Shown here: in pieces, positions 24,254 to 32,090 of the stretch
Numbering within the stretch: the stretch's first letter is position 1
How the letters are laid out: every line of letters starts with the position of its first letter
Assembly: GCA_021205365.1 (NCBI GenBank)
Contig: JAJPXP010000069.1
Coordinates: 1-40,295 of the forward strand
Source of the DNA: Clostridia bacterium
GTDB taxonomy: Bacteria > Bacillota > Clostridia > Oscillospirales > Butyricicoccaceae
Length of the DNA: 40,295 nt
Direction of reading: 5' to 3'
Program-made: the position numbers and the translations under genes
The notes under the pieces: generated by a model
The model's database searches: none
Told to the model about the DNA's origin: nothing
Seen by the model: only the letters and a program-made list of their open reading frames with translations

Positions 24254-25568
24254 TGTCCATCACCTCGTCAAATTTCTTAATCTCTTCCCGCAGCTGTTCC
24301 TCTGTAATAATCAGCGGCGGTGTAATGTTGATGTTATTTTCACGTCCATAGGTAGAGAAGCCCCGTTCATTGAGCAGTCCAATGATTTTTCCCATCTTGC
24401 CGCTTGTGTCGGCATACGGTACCAGCGGCTCGCGGGTCTCCTTATCCTTGACAAGCTCCACAGCAGAAAACAGTCCGATATATCGTACATCACCGATGCA
24501 GCGATGCTTTGCCTTCTGTTCCTCGAGAAGCTCTCCAAGCACCTTGCCGACTTCATTCACATGATCCAGAATATGGTGCTCCTGATAATAATTTACGCAT
24601 GCCACACCTGCTGCGCAGGCAAGCGTATGTCCGCTGTACGTCAGCCCATACTGAAATACATGGTCTTCATAATATTTTGCAATTTCCTTGCTGATAATGA
24701 TGCCGCCGAGTGGAACATAGCCGCATGTGACGCCTTTGGCAAACGTAATGATATCCGGCTTGACGCCCCAGTGCTCAAACGCAAACATCGTTCCGGTTCG
24801 TCCAAAACCGGCCATGACCTCATCACAAATCATTAAAATGCCATATTCGTCGCATATTTTGCGCAGCCCCTGCAGATAACCGTCCGGCGGAATGATAACG
24901 CCGTTGGCACCTGTGATGGATTCCACCTCAATTGCCGCAACATTTTCCGGCCCTTCATACAGCAGCTGTTCCCGTAATTTATCCAGATAAAACGCCGATG
25001 CTTCTGCATCATTTTGAAATCGAATTTTAGAACGGTATACATAAGGGTCAAAAAATTTGATAAACCCATTTGCAGCCGGATTTTCCAGCGCAAAACGGCG
25101 CGGATCACCAGACAGGTTACCGGAGCCAAGCGTCGAGCCATGGTAGCTGCGATAACGGGAGAAAATCTTGCTGCGTCCGGTGACGGTACGCGCCATGTTG
25201 ATGGCAGCTTCGTTCGAATCTGAGCCACCCAGCGCAAAAAATACCTTCTGCATATTATCCGGCGCCAGCTCAACCAGCATTTTTGCCAGCTGTGCCCGGG
25301 GACCGGAAGCGAACTTCGGTGCAACATAAGGCAGGATATCCAGCTGCTCCCGCACCGCATCCAAAATTTCCTGGTTGCCATAGCCAAGATTGACATTTGT
25401 CAGCTGGCTTCCCATATCGGCATACCGTTTGCCCTCATAATCCCAGAAATAAATGCCATCCGCTTTTTCTACGGCAATTGGATTCACCTTGCCAGTCAGC
25501 CATGGATGCTGGTTATATTTCTGATCATACTCCAGTGTTTTCTGTCCATTTAGTTGAAATGCACGCAT
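24231..25568 (-). CDS. toa: Class III aminotransferase, predicted taurine aminotransferase
   Basis: Predicted to move the amino group of taurine to 2-oxoglutarate or pyruvate, giving sulfoacetaldehyde. The 445-aa PLP enzyme has the catalytic Lys278 in TFAKGVTCGYVPLGG and the cofactor Asp249 in MICDEVMAGFGRTG. GGSDSNEAAINMAR lies near residue 115. The frame opens at 25589, but ATG 25568 (MRAFQLNG) follows AAGGAG by seven bases. It follows the importer genes after a gap of about 130 nt that contains a strong stem-loop. Whether the acceptor is 2-oxoglutarate (Toa) or pyruvate (Tpa) cannot be decided here; beta-alanine or omega-amino acid activity is the main alternative. Confidence 0.85.
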   Translation of the reverse strand: MRAFQLNGQKTLEYDQKYNQHPWLTGKVNPIAVEKADGIYFWDYEGKRYADMGSQLTNVNLGYGNQEILDAVREQLDILPYVAPKFASGPRAQLAKMLVELAPDNMQKVFFALGGSDSNEAAINMARTVTGRSKIFSRYRSYHGSTLGSGNLSGDPRRFALENPAANGFIKFFDPYVYRSKIRFQNDAEASAFYLDKLREQLLYEGPENVAAIEVESITGANGVIIPPDGYLQGLRKICDEYGILMICDEVMAGFGRTGTMFAFEHWGVKPDIITFAKGVTCGYVPLGGIIISKEIAKYYEDHVFQYGLTYSGHTLACAAGVACVNYYQEHHILDHVNEVGKVLGELLEEQKAKHRCIGDVRYIGLFSAVELVKDKETREPLVPYADTSGKMGKIIGLLNERGFSTYGRENNINITPPLIITEEQLREEIKKFDEVMDIVDRTLE

Positions 25569-25653
25569 ATATTTTCGCTCCTTAACCAAAAGTTATATAT
25601 TTCCATTATCATCAGCCACAATGCCTGATGTTCATGCGCAAAATTTCAGATGT

Positions 25654-25690
25654 ATGCAAATCCGCATGATATCCCACCGCGGATTTGCAT
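25654..25690 (-). other. Intercistronic stem-loop between importer and enzyme genes
   Basis: ATGCAAATCCGC (25654-25665) and GCGGATTTGCAT (25679-25690) form a perfect 12-bp stem with a 13-nt loop. No T-run follows on the minus strand, so read-through is expected. The structure probably protects or separates the transporter part of the message from the enzyme part. Confidence 0.65.
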
Positions 25691-25699
25691 TGTTATGTG

Positions 25700-26578
25700 T
25701 TATCTCTGGCTGTTAATCAGCTTTAACAGTTTTTCACGATACGAATAAAATTCCTCTGTAAACTTGATATTGGTATCTGCTCCCTCTGCAATCTGACGGG
25801 AGAAGTCAATCGAAATATCCTCGATCACACGTCCTGGATGCTTGCTCAGTACGATGACACGAGAACCCAGAAGCAAGGCTTCTTCTACGTCATGTGTGAT
25901 AAAGAAAATGGTCTTTCCAGTTTCCCACCAGATTTTACGTGTCAAATCCTGCACCGTTTCACGGGTCAATGCATCCAGCGCGCCAAATGGCTCGTCCATG
26001 AGCAGAATTTCCGGATTATTCACCAGTGCACGGGCAATAGAGACTCGCTGCTTCATTCCTCCGGACAGCTCATAAATTTTCTTGTCTGCAAATTCTGTCA
26101 GGCCAACCTTTTTCAGATATTCATCTGCAAGCTTGGTATATTCCTCCTTCGGCAAGCCTCTCATCTTCGGGCCGAACTCAACATTGGAACGGACGGAGAA
26201 CCAGTCATACAGCGGAGGATGCTGGAATACAACACCGCGATGCCAGTCTGTGCCCTCAATGATTTCACCATCCAGCTTAATTTCTCCGGCAGTCGGTGGA
26301 ATAAATCCGGCGATGATTTTGAGCAGGGTACTTTTGCCGCATCCGGACGGACCAAGAACACAGATAAATTCCCCACGGTAAATATTAAAGGTAATGTCTT
26401 CCAGCGCCTTTACCGGACCATCCAGCCCCTTGTAGCTTAAATCTACGCTTTCAATTGAAATCTGTTCCTTCTCCTGCCGTTCCGGGAAAGGCTCTTTTCC
26501 ATGATAATGGAGCCCTTCCACAGCAACCAGCTCGTTTGCCGATTCATATGGAACAGGATTATGCTTCTTTTTGCTCAT
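25700..26578 (-). CDS. tauB: Taurine/sulfonate-type ABC importer ATPase
   Basis: A 292-aa single ATPase of the TauB/SsuB (nitrate/sulfonate/taurine) family. Walker A is GPSGCGKST near residue 79, the signature LSGGMKQR, Walker B ILLMDEPFGALD and the H-loop FFITHDVEEAL. Family-typical DWHRGVVFQHPPLYDW follows Walker A. An N-terminal extension of about 38 residues (HNPVPYESANELVAVEGLHY) is not part of the ATPase fold and is not seen in E. coli TauB. It lies 16 nt after the binding-protein gene. Taurine is inferred from the downstream enzymes; the family also moves other sulfonates. Confidence 0.9.
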   Translation of the reverse strand: MSKKKHNPVPYESANELVAVEGLHYHGKEPFPERQEKEQISIESVDLSYKGLDGPVKALEDITFNIYRGEFICVLGPSGCGKSTLLKIIAGFIPPTAGEIKLDGEIIEGTDWHRGVVFQHPPLYDWFSVRSNVEFGPKMRGLPKEEYTKLADEYLKKVGLTEFADKKIYELSGGMKQRVSIARALVNNPEILLMDEPFGALDALTRETVQDLTRKIWWETGKTIFFITHDVEEALLLGSRVIVLSKHPGRVIEDISIDFSRQIAEGADTNIKFTEEFYSYREKLLKLINSQR

Positions 26579-26594
26579 TCAAATCCCTCTCCCA

Positions 26595-27644
26595 TTATTC
26601 ATTTGCAGCAGCTGCTGCCTCAAGATATGAGGTGTCAATTGCAGCCTGAAATGCATCCAGATCCGGAGCGCTTGTAATACTCTTCTGTTCAACAAGGAAA
26701 TCTGCTGTGTTTTTCAGGGTATCTGCCATTCCGCTGCCCAGATACTCATCAGACAGCTGTTCCTCTGCTGTCAGCCATGTAAACTGGCCTGCCTGGCTCT
26801 CTGCATCTTCAACGGAGATGCCCAGCACATCAGCAATGTCTGCATATGCCGTTTCCTTATCATTGAAGTAAACATCATTTGCCTTGAGGAATGCCTGCAG
26901 GAATTTGGTGACCAGCTCCGGATTTTCTTCCGCAAACGCAGTGCGTGCTATGATCAGATCGCCCGTAACAATCCCCTGCTCTGCGAGCTTGTCACTGCCT
27001 GTAATCACAGTCCCGTTATCCTGAATCAGGTTATCCAGAACCGGATACCAGATATATGCGCCATCAATATCGCCACGCTGCCATGCAGCATAAATATCAT
27101 CCGCTTCCATGTCCAGCAGGTTTACATCTGCCGTATCAACATTTTCCAGCTTCAGGGCATTGAGCAGGCTGTAATGTGCTGTGGATGCAAACGGTGTTGC
27201 TATGGTCTTTCCCTTCAAATCCGCTACGCTCGAAATGCCGGAATCCTGTGATACAACCAGGGATTCTGCCGAACCGATGATATCACCGATGCCAATAACA
27301 GAATAATCCAGGCCGCTCGACAGCCCGAGCGCTGCCGGTGAAGTACCCAGTTCAGAAATATCAATACTGCCGGATGCGAGCGCCGTGTTGACGTCTTTAC
27401 CGGAGCTAAAGGAGATCACATTTACATCAACACCCAGCAGATCTTCATAATAGCCTTCCTTGCGGGCAATCAGATCACCATTCACAAGATCCATCGTACC
27501 AATATTGACCGTCGTTGCTCCATTCGAAGACGCATTTCCGCTTCCGGCCGCCGAAGAACCGGATGTGCTTCCGCAGCCTGCCAGTACGCCAGCCAGTATT
27601 GTTGCTGCCAAAGACAAACTTACCAGTTTTGTAAACTTTTTCAT
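26595..27644 (-). CDS. tauA: Taurine/sulfonate-type binding lipoprotein
   Basis: A 349-aa substrate-binding lipoprotein (NMT1/TauA-like). The signal peptide and lipobox LAGC are followed by a Ser/Gly-rich linker. The mature domain has TauA-like blocks: VNIGTMDLVNGDLIARKEG, GSIDISELGTSPAALGL, TIATPFASTAHYSLLNALKL and GDIDGAYIWYPVL. The last two closely resemble the taurine-binding group. The frame opens with TTG at 27659, but ATG 27644 (MKKFTKLV) gives a normal signal peptide and is preceded by GAGG. It sits 27 nt after the permease gene. Taurine as ligand is likely but not proven. Confidence 0.9.
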   Translation of the reverse strand: MKKFTKLVSLSLAATILAGVLAGCGSTSGSSAAGSGNASSNGATTVNIGTMDLVNGDLIARKEGYYEDLLGVDVNVISFSSGKDVNTALASGSIDISELGTSPAALGLSSGLDYSVIGIGDIIGSAESLVVSQDSGISSVADLKGKTIATPFASTAHYSLLNALKLENVDTADVNLLDMEADDIYAAWQRGDIDGAYIWYPVLDNLIQDNGTVITGSDKLAEQGIVTGDLIIARTAFAEENPELVTKFLQAFLKANDVYFNDKETAYADIADVLGISVEDAESQAGQFTWLTAEEQLSDEYLGSGMADTLKNTADFLVEQKSITSAPDLDAFQAAIDTSYLEAAAAANE

Positions 27645-27671
27645 GATATGTAACCTCAATTCTTTTTTTAT

Positions 27672-28454
27672 TTATGACTTGCCCTTCCAGTGGACAACCT
27701 TGCGTTCTACCAGACGGATCAGCTGGTCCAGCAGAATACCTGTAATTCCCATCAGAATGACACCAAAGAAGATAATGTCACTTCTTAAATAATTGCTGGC
27801 ATCCAGAACCAGCCAGCCAATACCGCTTACCGCGGCAACCATTTCCGCGGCAACCAGCGTGGTGTATTCTACGCCAACTGCTGTACGTACACCGGTGAAA
27901 ATGTCACTCAGCGCTGCCGGAAATACCACATAGAAGAAAATCTGCCTGCTGCTGGCGCCCAGCGTCTTGGCGCCATTGATATAATCCTCTTTGATTCGGG
28001 TAACACCGGACACACATGCAATATATACCGGTGCAAAGCCTGCCAGAAACAGCAGCGTAATCTTCGACGAATTTCCAATGCCCATCCAAAGGACAAGGAT
28101 GGTATAATATGCCAACGGCGGAAGCGGACGGTAGAATTCTACAATCGGCTCCATAAAGGCACGAACCTTTGTGTTGTAGCCGCTAAGCAGTCCCAGCGGA
28201 ATTGCCGTAACCAGAACCAGCAGAAAGGCGATCAACAGACGCTGCAGGCTGGCAAGCAAATGCTGTACAAGCGTATAATCCTTATATCCATTCTTAACAA
28301 TATCTACGCCGGCCGCAATGACCGCCTGCGGCTTCGGAACCAGAACAGCTGATACCCATCCAAGATTGGTTCCCAGTGTCCATACGATCAGGACTGCTGC
28401 TATGACGCCCAGGGTGATCCAGCGTTCTGTTTTTTTCAGTGTCTTTGTTTTCAT
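27672..28454 (-). CDS. tauC: Taurine/sulfonate-type ABC importer permease
   Basis: A 260-aa inner-membrane permease of the BPD_transp_1 family with about six helices. The cytoplasmic loop that contacts the ATPase is present (ASSRQIFFYVVFPAALSDIF preceded by YINGAKTLG), as is the TauC/SsuC-type end GIGWLVLDASNYLRSD. The frame extends upstream to a TTG at 28496. I chose ATG 28454, with AAGGAG 14 bases ahead, which is long; the TTG has no better site. It is the first gene of the seven-gene taurine operon, with promoter and operators upstream. Confidence 0.9.
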   Translation of the reverse strand: MKTKTLKKTERWITLGVIAAVLIVWTLGTNLGWVSAVLVPKPQAVIAAGVDIVKNGYKDYTLVQHLLASLQRLLIAFLLVLVTAIPLGLLSGYNTKVRAFMEPIVEFYRPLPPLAYYTILVLWMGIGNSSKITLLFLAGFAPVYIACVSGVTRIKEDYINGAKTLGASSRQIFFYVVFPAALSDIFTGVRTAVGVEYTTLVAAEMVAAVSGIGWLVLDASNYLRSDIIFFGVILMGITGILLDQLIRLVERKVVHWKGKS

Positions 28455-28640
28455 CTCAATATAACAAGCTCCTTCGTTTTCCGTATTGTATGACAAGCTC
28501 TTCGACTTTTGGCTTCAACATCGCAGAATCACCATTATGCAGAACCTCGCTTTCTTTTATATACCGTGTTCCTGTGAATTGCTACAGCGGAATAGCCTCC
28601 ATTCTATTTCCGACTAATTCACTCGGATTACATGGTTATT

Positions 28641-28669
28641 ATCATACGCAGAACCCCTGATACTTTCAA
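28641..28669 (-). promoter_or_regulatory. Promoter of the taurine operon
   Basis: On the minus strand, TTGAAA (28664-28669), a 17-base spacer and TATGAT (28641-28646), each one base from consensus. A LacI-type operator lies just upstream at 28680-28693. The leader to the permease start is about 180 nt. Confidence 0.65.
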
Positions 28670-28679
28670 GCCGAAAATC

Positions 28680-28693
28680 TGCAACCGTTTTCA
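28680..28693 (-). promoter_or_regulatory. LacI-family operator O1
   Basis: Read on the minus strand this is TGAAAACGGTTGCA, near-palindromic around the central CG and matching the cre/LacI consensus. It lies ten bases upstream of the taurine promoter -35 and is one base different from the second site at 28814. Confidence 0.65.
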
Positions 28694-28813
28694 GCCTTTT
28701 CCGGTTTGCAGCAAATATCCCCATATTTCAGGATAAATCTGTATATTCTTCCTGAAATCATTCCCATATTTCCTGCCGTTTCTTTAAAATATTCATCCTG
28801 TTTTTCCTTTTTT

Positions 28814-28827
28814 TGAAAACGATTGCA
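28814..28827 (+). promoter_or_regulatory. LacI-family operator O2
   Basis: TGAAAACGATTGCA fits the consensus TGWAAACGNTWNCA at every position. It lies 134 bp from O1, in the opposite orientation, just past the terminator of the lacI-type gene. A pair at this spacing would allow looping. Confidence 0.65.
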
Positions 28828-28841
28828 GAACTTCTTGAGAT

Positions 28842-28876
28842 AAAAAACAGCAGGCTGCATGAAAACAAGCCTGCTG
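28842..28876 (-). terminator. Terminator of the LacI-family regulator gene
   Basis: CAGCAGGCT (28848-28856) and AGCCTGCTG (28868-28876) pair perfectly, followed on the minus strand by six T residues. It lies 22 nt after the regulator stop and separates it from the taurine operon. Confidence 0.88.
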
Positions 28877-28897
28877 AATGGTATTTTATTTTCAAAT

Positions 28898-29965
28898 TCA
28901 AATGTAATATTCACAGCCCATGCTGTTTTCCACACCTGTGCAGCTTCCCCGTATAACCAGGGTGCATTCCAGCTCCATCCGAATCACAGATTTATGTCCG
29001 CCATCAATGCGGTCGAGCAACAGGAACAGCACATATTTCGCCATCTCATCGGTTGGAAGATGCACCGTTGTCAGCATCGGCGTGGTATACTGCGCCTCTG
29101 AAATGTCATCGCTGGAAATAATAGATGGCGTATAATACCGGTTTTTATGGTTATTCAGACATTTCAGCATACCCACTGCGAGAATATCATTGGCACAATA
29201 AATGCCGGTCGGCGCATGGCTCTGCTGTAAAATACGCTCCATGATCTGATAGCCCTGTTCCTCCCGCGCCTGTGCTTCAAAAATATAGAACGGGTCACAG
29301 TTGATATTATATTTTTCCAGTGTCTGCCGATAGCCCAGAAAACGTGATTCGTTATGGCAGTCACCGACATAACCGATTTCCCTGTGTCCCAGATGAATCA
29401 GATGCTCTACCGCAAGCGTTGCAATTTTCCTGCCGTCACACAGCACCTCATCAATTTCATAGTTGGTGGAATTGCGATTGACCGATACAATATTTTTGCA
29501 ATGCCTGCCCAGCTGACGAATGACCTCACGGTCACATCTGCCAATAATAACCATGCCGTCGATCTTCTTTTCCTGTTCTGCAAACATAGCCGCAACCGCG
29601 GCCTGAATGTCTTCATCCTTTGCTCCAACGGAAAACAGCGGCTGATACCATACCGACGTCAAAATACACATATTCCGGTGGATTTCACTTTCAACCATTC
29701 GCATCAGCTCAGTAAAAAATGGATCAATTGCGGACTCCTCCGCCCGCGTCAGCAAAATACCAATATAGCGGAGTTTTTCTTTTCCTGCCATCCCTTTTTT
29801 CAGGTTGCGTGCGGATTCATTCGGAACATAGTTCATCTCCCGTGCAACCTTTAATATCCTGTCCCGTATTTCTTCAGAGGAGCATTTATAGTTCGGATTG
29901 TTCAATACACGTGATACCGTCGAAATGGAAACTCCGGCTGCCTTTGCAATTTTTTTAATTGACAT
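28898..29965 (-). CDS. LacI-family transcription regulator
   Basis: A DNA-binding regulator of about 355 aa. The N-terminal helix-turn-helix (IKKIAKAAGVSISTVSRVLN) and hinge helix (YVPNESARNLK) are canonical. The rest is a periplasmic-binding-protein-like effector domain with APTGIYCANDILAVGML, and it ends in a Cys-containing tail. ATG 29965 gives the usual MSIKKIA start; ATG 29974 is also possible, and both share a GGAGGGGG site. It is transcribed alone, directly upstream of the taurine operon and its two LacI-type operators, so it is the likely local regulator. The effector (taurine, isethionate or another) is unknown. It could instead serve the inositol genes behind it, but no matching site was seen there. 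Confidence 0.93.
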   Translation of the reverse strand: MSIKKIAKAAGVSISTVSRVLNNPNYKCSSEEIRDRILKVAREMNYVPNESARNLKKGMAGKEKLRYIGILLTRAEESAIDPFFTELMRMVESEIHRNMCILTSVWYQPLFSVGAKDEDIQAAVAAMFAEQEKKIDGMVIIGRCDREVIRQLGRHCKNIVSVNRNSTNYEIDEVLCDGRKIATLAVEHLIHLGHREIGYVGDCHNESRFLGYRQTLEKYNINCDPFYIFEAQAREEQGYQIMERILQQSHAPTGIYCANDILAVGMLKCLNNHKNRYYTPSIISSDDISEAQYTTPMLTTVHLPTDEMAKYVLFLLLDRIDGGHKSVIRMELECTLVIRGSCTGVENSMGCEYYI

Positions 29966-30086
29966 TTCCCCCATCCCCCTCCGTTACTTTTTCATACTAT
30001 TTCACTATGATAAATTTCATTTTAGCTTTCCTGCAAATGGCTGTCAATATCATCGGCTGAAAAGCGAAAAAAGTCATGGATTTCCG

Positions 30087-30124
30087 AAAAAAATACCACC
30101 TGCCGTTTTTCAGGCAGATGGTAT
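30087..30124 (-). terminator. Terminator after the symporter gene
   Basis: ATACCACCTGCC (30093-30104) pairs with GGCAGATGGTAT (30113-30124), with one mismatch, and on the minus strand is followed by seven T residues. It lies about 210 nt after the symporter stop. Confidence 0.82.
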
Positions 30125-30168
30125 GTGTATTTCCTTTGCGACCAGTCTGTTTTCTCCGGTAAATGCAC

Positions 30169-30209
30169 AGGAACCTGCATCCGGTCATGGTTAGATGCAG
30201 GTTCCTTTT
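30169..30209 (+). terminator. Strong hairpin with plus-strand T-run, no plus gene before it
   Basis: AGGAACCTGCATC (30169-30181) and GATGCAGGTTCCT (30194-30206) form a perfect 13-bp stem followed by TTTT on the plus strand. No plus-strand gene precedes it. It may stop antisense transcription or act as an RNA 3'-end stabiliser for the symporter message. The stretch 29966-30335 holds only this and the minus terminator. Confidence 0.55.
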
Positions 30210-30335
30210 GTTTGAGACTTGAAACAAGAAGAGATTTCAAATTTTCAAGTATCATGCGTATGAAAGATATAAGTTGTTGGAGAGAACCGGATGCCCACAC
30301 AGGGCAGACACCCGGTGAAAAGGAATCATCAAATT

Positions 30336-31991
30336 TTATGCACCAATGCCCATTGGTGAGAAGAACATATAGACTGCAACAACGCAGACCATAACAATTA
30401 CTGCAACAATCTTGCGATACTTCCACGGGGTCAGGTCAACAGCCTTGACATCTTCCTGCTCCCATGCCCGAATCTCTGGATTCTTCTTTTTGTTATTGTT
30501 GTTCATAATAGCCATCATAATCAGCTCGATCGGCCACAGAACTGCAACTGCATACAGATAATGCATGTCGCCGCCGCCCGGATACTGCGGGCCAATAATC
30601 ATAAACAGACCATATACAACGATATGGAATACCATGATTACCTTTGCTGCATATTTTGGCAGATACTTGAAGAAGAAGCCGCCGAATACAGCAGACAGAA
30701 CCGGAAGACCAATCAGCATAACAAAGGAATCCAGGAAGGTTTTCAGACCAGCCGGGAAGAAGTATACCATCGGGCCAACGACTGTTGTAGCAACCGCGAA
30801 GATGATGCCAACATTCTTACCAACCTTTACCAGCTTTTCTTCCGAAGCCTTCGGATTGATAAATTCATGATAAATATCCATGGTAAACATGGTGTTTACA
30901 GAATTCAATACAGAATTAAAGGAGGACAGGATTGCGCCGAACATAACGGCTGCAAAGAAGCCCATCAGCGGTGCCGGGATAACCTGTGTAACCAGATGCG
31001 GATATGCATCATCCATCATGGTAACCTGATTGCCCTGGAGCTCGAACAGAGCATATGCAATAACGCCCGGCAGTGCAAGGAACATAAAGCCCAGGATTTT
31101 CAGGAACGCGCAGTACAGTGCGCCCTTCTGTGCTTCCTTCAGGTTTTCAGCAGCAAGTACACGCTGAATGAAGGACTGATGTGTGCACCAGGACTGGAGG
31201 CCAAGGAATACCAGGCCGGTAAATACGGTCGGCCACGGAACTTCCGGAGCCTCTGCATTAAGGCTGCCAATGGAATTTAGCTGATCTGGATAATTTGAAA
31301 CAAGGTACTTCCAGCCGTCAACAATTGCAAGCGTGCTTTCGCTGCCAGATGCATGGCCCAGCACATTCAGTGCAAAGAACGGGATCATCAGGCCGCCGAT
31401 CAGCAGGCCAACGCCATTTACAGTATCCGAAACAGCTACTGCTTTCAGGCCGCCGAAAATTGCATAAATAGAACCAACTACACTGATTGCAATGCAAAGA
31501 ATTACTATAGACTGGAATTTGGTAACGCCCAGAAGATCGGACAGACCAAAAATGTTTTCAAATACAAGGGAACCGGAATACAGAATTACCGGAATCTGTA
31601 CTACCAGATACAGAATAATGTATGCGATGCAGAACCACAGCTTTGTGGAACGGTCAAAACGCAGGCCAATCAATTCCGGAATGGTTGTAATGCCACTCTT
31701 TAAGTAGCGCGGCGCTGCCCACAACGCCAGGACAATCAGCGCTGTTGCTGCAAGAACCTCAAATGCCATTGGGCTCATGCCAACTGCCCATGTCTGGCCA
31801 TTCGTACCTACCAGCTGTTCTGCTGACAAGTTGGTCAGAAGAAGGGAACCTGCAATAACGAAGCCCGGCAGGCCACGTCCCGCAAGGAAATAACCATCCG
31901 CTGTCGTCTGGTCGTCACCCTTTGTTTTTACATAAGAAATGACAGCTACCAGAATTGTAAATCCAATAAATGTAATTAACGTCAATGCCAT
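30336..31991 (-). CDS. Sodium:solute symporter (SSS family)
   Basis: A 551-aa polytopic protein of the SLC5-like SSS family, with about 14 membrane segments. Characteristic stretches are GYFLAGRGLPGFVIAGSLL (near residue 33), LTNLSAEQLVGTNG (52) and GAILSSFNSVLNSVNTMF (near 350). The last is the core helix with the sodium-site serines. It resembles the sugar-transporting branch (YidK/SglT-like). It lies 99 nt after the TIM-barrel gene and two genes after inositol dehydrogenase, so myo-inositol or a related polyol is the likely cargo. That assignment is from context. Confidence 0.9.
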   Translation of the reverse strand: MALTLITFIGFTILVAVISYVKTKGDDQTTADGYFLAGRGLPGFVIAGSLLLTNLSAEQLVGTNGQTWAVGMSPMAFEVLAATALIVLALWAAPRYLKSGITTIPELIGLRFDRSTKLWFCIAYIILYLVVQIPVILYSGSLVFENIFGLSDLLGVTKFQSIVILCIAISVVGSIYAIFGGLKAVAVSDTVNGVGLLIGGLMIPFFALNVLGHASGSESTLAIVDGWKYLVSNYPDQLNSIGSLNAEAPEVPWPTVFTGLVFLGLQSWCTHQSFIQRVLAAENLKEAQKGALYCAFLKILGFMFLALPGVIAYALFELQGNQVTMMDDAYPHLVTQVIPAPLMGFFAAVMFGAILSSFNSVLNSVNTMFTMDIYHEFINPKASEEKLVKVGKNVGIIFAVATTVVGPMVYFFPAGLKTFLDSFVMLIGLPVLSAVFGGFFFKYLPKYAAKVIMVFHIVVYGLFMIIGPQYPGGGDMHYLYAVAVLWPIELIMMAIMNNNNKKKNPEIRAWEQEDVKAVDLTPWKYRKIVAVIVMVCVVAVYMFFSPMGIGA

Positions 31992-32026
31992 ACCTACTAC
32001 CCTCTCTATCTATTTTCTCCTGCAAG

Positions 32027-32077
32027 AATGGAAAGACAGATATCTATTCTTCACAGCATAGGCTCTGTCTTTCCATT
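32027..32077 (-). other. Intercistronic stem-loop before the symporter gene
   Basis: AATGGAAAGACAGA (32027-32040) and TCTGTCTTTCCATT (32064-32077) form a perfect 14-bp stem with a 23-nt loop. It lies between the TIM-barrel stop (32091) and the symporter start (31991). No T-run follows on the minus strand. It probably sets message stability or relative expression. Confidence 0.65.
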
Positions 32078-32090
32078 TCATATCAGCTAT

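Noticed and set aside
28898-29965. Global regulator CcpA
   Set aside because: Position next to the taurine operon and twin local operators favour a pathway-specific LacI-family regulator; CcpA cannot be fully excluded.
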